DNA of 5,823 nt, from positions 1 through 5,823 of the forward strand of contig JAEYXI010000013.1 in the NCBI GenBank assembly GCA_023428515.1, read 5' to 3'. Origin of the DNA: Pseudomonadota bacterium. Its GTDB lineage: Bacteria > Pseudomonadota > Alphaproteobacteria > Rhizobiales > Rhizobiaceae. The position numbers were made by a program, and so were the translations under genes. Of the stretch, positions 1 through 4,778 are shown in pieces. Under the pieces are notes generated by a model, which worked only from the letters and a program-made list of their open reading frames with translations, did not search any database and was not told the DNA's origin. Numbering within the stretch: position 1 is the stretch's first letter; the number at the start of each line of letters is the position of its first letter.

Positions 1-123
1 GTAGAAGGCGTCGTTGTTGACCAGGATCGCGCCAAGCAGCGCCTGCTCGGCCTCGATATTGTTCGGCGCCTCGCGATAGAGCGGTGTCTCCGCGACTTCG
101 AACTTTCGCGCTGCTTCTGCCAT
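1..123 (-). CDS. dnaB: Replicative DNA helicase DnaB, N-terminal 41 residues (partial)
   Basis: DnaB is the hexameric ATP-driven helicase that unwinds DNA at the replication fork and binds primase through its N-terminal domain. Only the first 41 residues lie in the window; the gene continues beyond the left edge. The reverse strand reads MAEAARKFEVAETPLYREA and then NNIEAEQALLGAILVNNDAF. The stretch P-N-N-I-E-A-E-Q-A-L-L-G-A-I-L is the hallmark opening of the DnaB N-terminal domain, preceded by a short variable leader as in rhizobial DnaB proteins. The ATG is at 121-123, with a GGGAAG purine run at 127-132 as a closely spaced, weak Shine-Dalgarno. The helicase core (Walker motifs) is outside the window, so identity rests on the N-terminus alone, but that sequence is distinctive. 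Confidence 0.93.
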   Translation of the reverse strand, partial: MAEAARKFEVAETPLYREAPNNIEAEQALLGAILVNNDAFY

Positions 124-260
124 TGTCTTCCCGATCCCTGTCCGATCCTCGCCGTATCAGGAGTCGGCGGTGGAAGAACCTGCCTGCCCGCAATTAGATT
201 TGGCGTATCCCACTCTCCACGCTGTCCACAGCCGGTCCGATCTATTGGCGGCCCGATGGC

Positions 261-281
261 GAATCCGGATTGACTCGAATC
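261..281. promoter_or_regulatory. Cluster of three GANTC (CcrM-type) methylation sites upstream of dnaB
   Basis: GAATC at 261-265, GACTC at 272-276 and GAATC at 277-281 lie within 21 bp, and a fourth site, GAGTC, is at 161-165. GANTC is the target of the cell-cycle methyltransferase CcrM in alphaproteobacteria, where methylation state can control promoters such as those read by GcrA. The sites lie in the dnaB upstream region, about 140-160 bp before its start codon. The sequence pattern is seen directly. A regulatory role is inference, and no core promoter is obvious beside it. Confidence 0.4.
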
Positions 282-327
282 GAGCTGTAAGCCTACCGCG
301 GCGATGGAAACAAAACAAGAACAAATA

Positions 328-381
328 ATTGCCGACTTGGACTGGGCGAGCAGCGGCGCCTCTTACGTTGCTGTCGGCAAT
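328..381 (-). terminator. Probable intrinsic terminator of the small membrane protein gene
   Basis: On the minus strand, ATTGCCGAC (373-381) pairs perfectly with GTCGGCAAT (328-336), giving a 9-bp stem. It is followed at once by a T-rich run (TATTTGTTCTTGTTTTG, about 312-328). The stem starts 16 nt after the TGA of the 65-residue membrane protein. The loop is long for a terminator (36 nt), but contains a smaller GGCG/CGCC pairing. The position and T-rich tail support termination of that gene. The length also allows another RNA structure. Confidence 0.5.
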
Positions 382-396
382 GGCACGGCGCTCGTG

Positions 397-594
397 TCAA
401 CCAGCAGGGTTGCGCCGGATCACCTTGCTTACGAGGATGGCAAGACCGATGGCGAGAATGACGATCCCGGTAATCATGTATCCGGTCGATCCGGCGCGGT
501 AGCCTGAAGCGGCGAGCAGAAAGCCGACCACGATGAGAATCAGCCCGCTGAGCTTGCCGACCAGAAAATTGGGTCTTTCATTCTCCAGAGCCAT
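397..594 (-). CDS. Small two-helix inner-membrane protein, function unknown
   Basis: A 65-residue protein with two hydrophobic segments, about residues 12-32 (LVGKLSGLILIVVGFLLAA) and 38-57 (around ITGIVILAIGLAILV). They are separated by a short polar, glycine-rich turn (SGYRAGSTG), and the C-terminus is basic (KVIRRNPAG). By the positive-inside rule, a hairpin with both ends in the cytoplasm is likely. Several glycines within the helices suggest close packing. The start is well supported: AGGAGG at 601-606 lies 6 nt before the ATG, and a possible promoter lies further upstream. A stem-loop with a T-rich tail follows the stop, so the gene is probably a single transcription unit. I do not recognise a named family; similar short double-helix proteins are common in rhizobial genomes. 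Substrate and partners cannot be read from the sequence. Confidence 0.8.
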   Translation of the reverse strand: MALENERPNFLVGKLSGLILIVVGFLLAASGYRAGSTGYMITGIVILAIGLAILVSKVIRRNPAG

Positions 595-641
595 GATCCA
601 CCTCCTGCATGTCGCTTGGCGCCGTCAACCTGACGAAGCGC

Positions 642-671
642 ACTATGCGTGGCGATGTCGTTAAGTGTCCA
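642..671 (-). promoter_or_regulatory. Candidate sigma-70-type promoter of the small membrane protein gene
   Basis: On the minus strand, TGGACA (666-671, one mismatch to TTGACA) and CATAGT (642-647, four of six matches to TATAAT) are separated by 18 nt. Transcription would begin near 635 and leave a leader of about 40 nt carrying the AGGAGG at 601-606. The match is moderate and rests on consensus only. Confidence 0.4.
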
Positions 672-723
672 GAAGGCATTTGTTTTGAATGGTCGCGAGT
701 CCGGTGCGCCTTTTGCGCTTTGC

Positions 724-745
724 CGCAATCACCGGGTTGATTGCG
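724..745. promoter_or_regulatory. Dyad-symmetric site 1 upstream of the autotransporter gene (operator-like)
   Basis: CGCAATCA (724-731) and TGATTGCG (738-745) are perfect inverted 8-bp arms around the 6-nt centre CCGGGT. The spacing and arm length fit a homodimeric repressor or activator site. It lies 131 nt before the autotransporter ATG and about 50 nt upstream of the candidate minus-strand promoter. No T-run follows on either strand, so a terminator is less likely. No core promoter of good quality could be assigned beside it, so the role is inferred. Confidence 0.45.
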
Positions 746-755
746 ACGCTGGGTT

Positions 756-769
756 GTGAAAAGTTTCAC
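756..769. promoter_or_regulatory. Dyad-symmetric site 2 upstream of the autotransporter gene
   Basis: GTGAAA (756-761) and TTTCAC (764-769) are perfect 6-bp inverted arms around a 2-nt centre (AG), forming a 14-nt palindrome. It lies 10 nt to the right of site 1, with 28 bp between the two centres, and 106 nt before the autotransporter start. The two dyads differ in sequence, so they would bind different proteins or different subunits. This is read from sequence symmetry only. Confidence 0.4.
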
Positions 770-862
770 CCGCCTGCCAGAGAGCCAGATGCGGCGTAAG
801 GGGCGGGGGACATAGGCTTGGGCGGAGTTGCTGGGGCGCCATCCAGGCTGCATGCGCATTGC

Positions 863-868
863 AGGAGG
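863..868 (+). promoter_or_regulatory. Ribosome binding site that fixes the autotransporter start
   Basis: A full AGGAGG lies 7 nt before the ATG at 876. The open frame extends upstream to ATGs at 828 and 852, but neither has a comparable site. Starting at them would also put extra residues, including glycines and a proline, in front of an otherwise normal signal peptide. The site therefore favours 876. Confidence 0.85.
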
Positions 869-875
869 CGGCCCC

Positions 876-3584
876 ATGCGTTTTCGCGCTCTGTTGCTGG
901 CCAGTTCGGCTGGCTGTCTTTATCCAGTGTCGTCCCTGTTGGTAGCCGCGCCCGCTTTGGCAGCCTGCAACCTCGCGCCCACGCCAGGCAACAGCGTCTA
1001 TATCTGCGACAACGGCACAGATGCCGACGGCCTGGAAGACCTGACCGGCAGCAACTCCCTCACCGTGGGGTCGGAGGGCATCGTAAACGGCAACGTCACC
1101 TTCGGCGATGGCATCGACACGGTCTTTGTCAACGACGGCACGATCAACGGCGCTGTCAACCAGGGGGGAGGCGACGACGAGTTCACCATGACCGGCGGCA
1201 CCGTCACCGGCAACGTTCAGCAAGGCAGCGGAATCGATAACTTCGAGATGTCCGGCGGCCAGATCCAGTCGCTCAGCCAGGGCGACAACCTTGACCGATT
1301 CGTCATGTCCGGCGGCCGTATTGTCGACTTCTTCGAAGACGGCGATTACGCAGAGATGACCGGTGGCCGTATTGGCCGGGTCAACATGAAGCTTGACGAC
1401 AATACCTTCGACATGTCGGGCGGCACGATCGACAAGAACTTGGTCACCGGATTCGGCAACGACACCATCATCCTTTCAGGCGGCACGATCGGCGGCAACA
1501 TCAGCGTCAGCGGCGGCACCGACAGCGTGACCGTGACCGGTGGCACGGTCGGCGGCAGCGTGCTCTTGAGCGCCGGCACCGATACGTTCACCTGGGACGG
1601 CGGCGGCATCATCTACGGCGCGATCGATCTGGGTGTGGGCAACGACACGGCGACGCTCAGCAATCTCAGCAATTCGAACATCGGAGCGACCACCGCTGTC
1701 ACCGGTGGCGAAGGTACCGATAGCCTGACGCTGGATAATGTCTCGGCGGCCGGCATAGCCCGGTTCCAGAACTGGGAAACGATCGACGCCACCGACGACA
1801 CCGAACTGACCTTCGACGGCGATCTCGTGCTCGGCGATTCCGGCACCGGTACGGGCACGCTTACGGTCGATGCCACCAGCACCCTGTTTGGCGGTGGCGC
1901 CGACGCAGCCATCCGGGCCTTCAGCGGCCTCGCGAATGTCGACAATTCCGGCCGCATCGACCTGACCAATGGCGGCGGTGGCGCTGGAGATACGTTCACG
2001 ATCAACGGCGACTACGAGGGCGACGGCGGACTGCTGTTCCTCGACACGGTGCTCGGCAGCGACGGCTCGGCCTCGGACAGGTTGGTCATATCGGGCGGCG
2101 CCGCGACGGGTTCGACTGGAATCGAGATTATCAACGCAGGTGGCGCCGGCGGCCTGACAGTCGCAGACGGCATCCGGGTGGTCGAGGCGATCGACGGTGC
2201 GACCACCGGAGGCGCTTTCGCCCTCGCCGGCCGGGTGGCTGCAGGAGCATATGAATATCTGTTGTTCAAGGGCGATGCCGCAGGCGCCGGCGAGGACTGG
2301 TATCTGCGCTCGACCGTGACCTCGACCAGTCCCGAACCGGCGCCGGGACCGTCGACTGTCGAACCCAATCCGCAGCCCACGCCCACGGAGCCCGAAACGG
2401 CGCCGCCACCGCCGCCGTCGGAGATACCGCCGGTCCAACCGCCGGACGAAAATGACGTCGACCCGACGCCGCCTGTGGAAGTCGACGATCCGGAGCCCGA
2501 GGCGCCACCGGAGCCGCCAGAGGCCGGGGCGCCCACTCCACCTCCGCCGGTCGAGGAGTCGGACTTCGTGGCAAATCCGACCGCAGCGCTGCCGCTGCCA
2601 AATCCGGAGCGGCTCGAAGGAGGAGCGATGCCGCTCTACCGCGGCGAGATCCCGACCTATTCCGTGATCGCACCGCTCGCGCAATACCTCGCCCTGTCGA
2701 CGCTGGGCACGTTCCATGAGCGCCGTGGCGAGCAGGCTGCAGTGCAGGGCGCCGGGCAGATGCCTGCCGCCTGGGGTCGCCTGCTCGGCCAGAGCATCGA
2801 CATGTCCTGGACCGGAACGCTGACGCCGAACTTCGACGGCACGCTGTTTGGCATACAGGCAGGCCTCGACATTATCGGTTGGGAGACGGACGGCGGCCAT
2901 CACGACCGGATCGGCCTGTTCGTCGGCCACACGCGCATCAGCGGCGACGTGAAATCGCCGACCATCGCCGGGCCTGAAGCCGATTTCGGCGACATCGACT
3001 CCTACGGTAACAGCCTCGGCGTCAGTTGGACCCACGTCGGTCCCGGCGGCTGGTACCTGGACGGCGTGTTGATGGGCACTTGGTTCGGCGGCGACGCCAC
3101 CTCCAGCGCCGGCGAACGCCTCGATGTAGGCGGAACCGGCATCACCGCCTCGCTCGAGGGCGGCTACCCCATCGCCTTGTCGACGGAGTGGACTTTGGAG
3201 CCGCAGGCCCAGTTGATCTGGCAGCATCTGTCGCTGGATGATCAGGCCGACAGCTTCTCGACCGTGCGCTTCGATACCGACGACGGCCTGACCGGCCGCA
3301 TCGGCGCTCGGCTGCAAGGGACCTTCCAGACGGCGTCCGGCGAGTTCAAGCCGTACCTCAAGGCCAATCTCTGGCACTCCTTCGACAGGGAGGACACCAC
3401 CTGGTTCGACGCCGATCCGATCTACACCGAGACGGAAGGGACCATGCTGGAGCTTGGCGGCGGCATTGCCCATAATTTCACCGACAAGTTCTCCGGCTTC
3501 GTCACCGCCGACTACAGCTTCGACGTCAGCGGCGAGCGCGCGCGGGTGTTCGAAGGCAATATCGGGATCCAGGTGGAATGGTAG
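876..3584 (+). CDS. Type Va autotransporter: signal peptide, repeat-built beta-helix passenger, Pro-rich linker, outer-membrane barrel
   Basis: A 902-residue classical (monomeric) autotransporter that would export its own passenger through a C-terminal barrel to the cell surface. Residues 1-30 are a signal peptide (MRFRALLLAS, hydrophobic core, ending APALAA). Residues 31-480 form the passenger: Cys31 and Cys44 could pair, residues 76-263 are about ten repeats of roughly 20 residues with a core like GxGxDxFxMSGGxIxGNV, and glycine-rich non-repeat beta sequence follows. Residues 486-560 are a proline/acid-rich linker. Residues 587-630 (YRGEIPTYSVIAPLAQYLAL, LGTFHERRGEQ) match the conserved segment just before the barrel, including the likely pore helix. 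Residues 632-902 are the autotransporter barrel, opening with AAWGRLLGQ and ending in a beta strand with a terminal aromatic residue (GNIGIQVEW). I see no protease or lipase motif in the passenger, so adhesion or surface structure is more likely than enzymatic activity, but the ligand is unknown. The gene has its own upstream region with two dyads. Confidence 0.92.
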   Translation: MRFRALLLASSAGCLYPVSSLLVAAPALAACNLAPTPGNSVYICDNGTDADGLEDLTGSNSLTVGSEGIVNGNVTFGDGIDTVFVNDGTINGAVNQGGGDDEFTMTGGTVTGNVQQGSGIDNFEMSGGQIQSLSQGDNLDRFVMSGGRIVDFFEDGDYAEMTGGRIGRVNMKLDDNTFDMSGGTIDKNLVTGFGNDTIILSGGTIGGNISVSGGTDSVTVTGGTVGGSVLLSAGTDTFTWDGGGIIYGAIDLGVGNDTATLSNLSNSNIGATTAVTGGEGTDSLTLDNVSAAGIARFQNWETIDATDDTELTFDGDLVLGDSGTGTGTLTVDATSTLFGGGADAAIRAFSGLANVDNSGRIDLTNGGGGAGDTFTINGDYEGDGGLLFLDTVLGSDGSASDRLVISGGAATGSTGIEIINAGGAGGLTVADGIRVVEAIDGATTGGAFALAGRVAAGAYEYLLFKGDAAGAGEDWYLRSTVTSTSPEPAPGPSTVEPNPQPTPTEPETAPPPPPSEIPPVQPPDENDVDPTPPVEVDDPEPEAPPEPPEAGAPTPPPPVEESDFVANPTAALPLPNPERLEGGAMPLYRGEIPTYSVIAPLAQYLALSTLGTFHERRGEQAAVQGAGQMPAAWGRLLGQSIDMSWTGTLTPNFDGTLFGIQAGLDIIGWETDGGHHDRIGLFVGHTRISGDVKSPTIAGPEADFGDIDSYGNSLGVSWTHVGPGGWYLDGVLMGTWFGGDATSSAGERLDVGGTGITASLEGGYPIALSTEWTLEPQAQLIWQHLSLDDQADSFSTVRFDTDDGLTGRIGARLQGTFQTASGEFKPYLKANLWHSFDREDTTWFDADPIYTETEGTMLELGGGIAHNFTDKFSGFVTADYSFDVSGERARVFEGNIGIQVEW
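1101..1664 (+). repeat. About ten tandem 20-codon repeats in the autotransporter passenger
   Basis: Successive units include FGDGIDTVFVNDGTINGAV, QGGGDDEFTMTGGTVTGNV, QGSGIDNFEMSGGQIQSL, QGDNLDRFVMSGGRIVDF, TGFGNDTIILSGGTIGGNI and VSGGTDSVTVTGGTVGGSV. Each has a glycine/aspartate turn (GxGxD), a short hydrophobic strand, a (S/T)GG turn and a second strand (T-I/V-x-G-N-V). This fits one beta-helix rung per repeat. Most units are 19-20 residues; the fifth (residues 154-170, EDGDYAEMTGGRIGRVN) is about 17. At DNA level the copies are diverged, with short shared stretches such as GGCGGCACGATCG near 1419 and 1480. The repeats are therefore old or under selection for protein structure rather than recent duplications. 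Confidence 0.8.
2331..2555 (+). other. Proline/acid-rich linker segment within the autotransporter
   Basis: Residues 486-560 contain 32 prolines in 75 residues and about 17 Asp/Glu, with no Lys or Arg. There are runs of PP, PEP and up to five consecutive prolines. It separates the passenger from the pre-barrel segment. An extended, stiff, negatively charged stalk would hold the passenger away from the outer membrane. Pro-rich spacers before the barrel are known in pertactin-like and related autotransporters; the high acidity here is a distinct feature. Confidence 0.8.
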
Positions 3585-3747
3585 CCTGACGGCAACCGGC
3601 AGCGGCCCGGACACCGGGTCGCCTGCGCACCTGACCCACCCTTGCGCGGCAGGTACGTTCGCGCGAGGCTGATCGCGAAACAGCAATCCCGATCAAGCCG
3701 GATCGTTTCCGGGCGTCCATAACCCCATTGTTTCGTGGGAGACGGAC

Positions 3748-4578
3748 ATGAACCCCGTTGCCAGGGCGCTCTGGTTCATCGAGAGCCACCTCGACAAGGA
3801 CATCACGCTCGACGACGTCGCCGAAGCCGGCGGCGTCTCGCGCTTCCACATGTCGCGCGCATTTGGCGAAATGCTGAACTGCTCGGTCATGCAGTATGTC
3901 CGCGCGAGGCGGCTGTCGGACGCGGCGCGCCGGCTGGCGGACGGCGCGCCCGATATTCTGTCGGTCGCGCTCGACGCCGGCTACGGTTCCCACGAGGCGT
4001 TCACGCGGGCGTTCCGCGACCGGTTCGGGCTGACGCCCGAGCAGGTCCGCGCGAACGGCCGGACCGAAACCCTGACAATCTGGGAGCCTGTTCTGATGGA
4101 AAAGAAACTGGAAAAAACCCTTGCGCCGCCCCGCTTCGTCGATGGCAAGCCGATGAAGGTCGTCGGCCTCGGCGCACGTTTCGACTACGACAACATGGAC
4201 GGCTTGCCTGCGCTCTGGCAGCGTTTTCATTCCCATATCGGCCACGTGCCCAACGAGGTGAAGGGCGTCGCCTATGGCGTGGTGACGTCGAGCGATGACG
4301 ATGGTTTCGACTACATCGCCGGGGTCGAGGTGACGGCGTTCGGCGATCTCGACCCGGAATTGACGAAGCTCAGCATTCCCGCGCGGCACTACGCGGTGTT
4401 CAGCCACAAGGACCACATCTCGGCGATCCGCACCACGATGCGCTCGATCTGGAGCGAGTGGCTGCCCAACTCCGGCCGCGAGATCGAGGAATCGCCGACG
4501 CTCGAACGCTACGGCCCGGAATTCGACCCGCGCTCCGGCAATGGCGGGTTGGAAGTCTGGCTGCCGATCAGGAAGTAA
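3748..4578 (+). CDS. AraC-family transcriptional regulator with C-terminal GyrI-like ligand-binding domain
   Basis: A 276-residue one-component regulator. Residues 4-102 form an N-terminal AraC/XylS DNA-binding domain with two helix-turn-helix units. The first is around DITLDDVAEAGGVSRFHMSR (18-37). The second is around ILSVALDAGYGSHEAFTRAF (70-89), followed by the family signature FRDRFGLTPEQVR (89-101). Residues 125-275 match the GyrI-like (SOUL-related) effector-binding fold: PMKVVGLGARF, the GVAYGV strand, IPARHYAVFSHKDH, and a C-terminal block ERYGPEFD... ending LEVWLPIRK. This order is that of Rob-type regulators, which bind small hydrophobic or cationic ligands and switch efflux or stress genes. 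The ATG at 3748 is preceded by GGGAGA (3737-3742), a reasonable Shine-Dalgarno. The gene lies 163 nt after the autotransporter in the same direction, with no good terminator in the gap (only a weak CCCGG/CCGGG hairpin near 3607-3619 without a T-run). Its target is not shown by the sequence. Confidence 0.93.
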   Translation: MNPVARALWFIESHLDKDITLDDVAEAGGVSRFHMSRAFGEMLNCSVMQYVRARRLSDAARRLADGAPDILSVALDAGYGSHEAFTRAFRDRFGLTPEQVRANGRTETLTIWEPVLMEKKLEKTLAPPRFVDGKPMKVVGLGARFDYDNMDGLPALWQRFHSHIGHVPNEVKGVAYGVVTSSDDDGFDYIAGVEVTAFGDLDPELTKLSIPARHYAVFSHKDHISAIRTTMRSIWSEWLPNSGREIEESPTLERYGPEFDPRSGNGGLEVWLPIRK

Positions 4579-4586
4579 CTCGTGCG

Positions 4587-4718
4587 CCGTCATCCTCGGG
4601 CTTGTCCCGAGAATCTGCGGCGGCCCGTCGGTAGACTTCCGACCTTGTTCGAGCGGCATTGATGCGTCGCCTTTCCGTCAGCGGCGGTAGATCCTCGGGA
4701 CAAGCCCGAGAATGACGG
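4587..4718. repeat. Inverted-repeat intergenic element of rhizobial type (132 nt)
   Basis: The left arm (4587-4624) and the reverse complement of the right arm (4681-4718) agree at 33 of 38 positions. Each begins CCGTCAT and contains CTCGGGCTTGTCCCGAG. Each arm is itself a hairpin: CTCGGG/CCCGAG with a 5-nt loop at 4595-4611 and 4694-4710. The 56-nt centre holds a smaller GTCGG/CCGAC hairpin (4627-4643). It starts 8 nt after the AraC-family stop codon and ends 60 nt before the Rsm22 stop codon, exactly between convergent genes. I recognise the arm sequence as one dispersed in rhizobial genomes (compare RIME-type elements). It has no coding capacity and could be a non-autonomous mobile element that now serves as a bidirectional terminator. 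Confidence 0.82.
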
Positions 4719-4778
4719 AGTGGGCATGCCGGCTTCTGGGGCCCTTCGAACCATATGCGATTGGCCGTCCGCTAAGCA

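Larger units (their letters stand above)
124..396. other. Non-coding stretch between dnaB and the small membrane protein gene
   Basis: Both flanking genes read on the minus strand, so this region holds the dnaB upstream region and the 3' end of the small membrane protein transcript. It contains the GANTC cluster (261-281), the perfect 11-nt palindrome CTCGAATCGAG (274-284), and the stem-loop with T-rich tail described separately. A plus-strand open frame of 67 codons from 304 has no Shine-Dalgarno and no recognisable protein features, so I do not call it a gene. I see no convincing -35/-10 pair for dnaB. Confidence 0.6.

Noticed and set aside
226..235. DnaA-box-like sequence (CTGTCCACAG) near dnaB, considered as part of a replication origin
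   Set aside because: It is a single imperfect match to TTATCCACA with no further boxes and no AT-rich unwinding region nearby.
304..507. A 67-codon plus-strand frame
   Set aside because: No Shine-Dalgarno, no domain, and it overlaps both the terminator-like stem and the better supported two-helix membrane protein on the other strand.
828..875. Upstream start of the autotransporter at 828 (16 extra residues)
   Set aside because: No good ribosome binding site precedes it, and the extra residues would disturb a normal signal peptide; AGGAGG at 863-868 points to 876.
1101..1664. CRISPR-like or tandem DNA repeat array
   Set aside because: The roughly 60-nt periodicity is in an open coding frame, the units are diverged at DNA level, and there is no conserved repeat with unique spacers.
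3607..3619. CCCGG/CCGGG hairpin after the autotransporter stop as a terminator
   Set aside because: The stem is only 5 bp and no T-run follows, so termination here is not supported.
1476..3686. A 736-codon open frame on the minus strand, antisense to the autotransporter
   Set aside because: It is rich in Arg, Ala and Gly without family motifs, shows no Shine-Dalgarno, and mirrors the codon bias of the plus-strand gene. The plus-strand protein has a complete signal peptide, passenger and barrel, so the long antisense frame is a by-product of GC-rich codon use.
3526..4659. A 377-codon open frame on the minus strand opposite the AraC-family gene
   Set aside because: The AraC helix-turn-helix and GyrI-like motifs on the plus strand are unmistakable, and the antisense frame shows no recognisable domain and runs across the intergenic gap.
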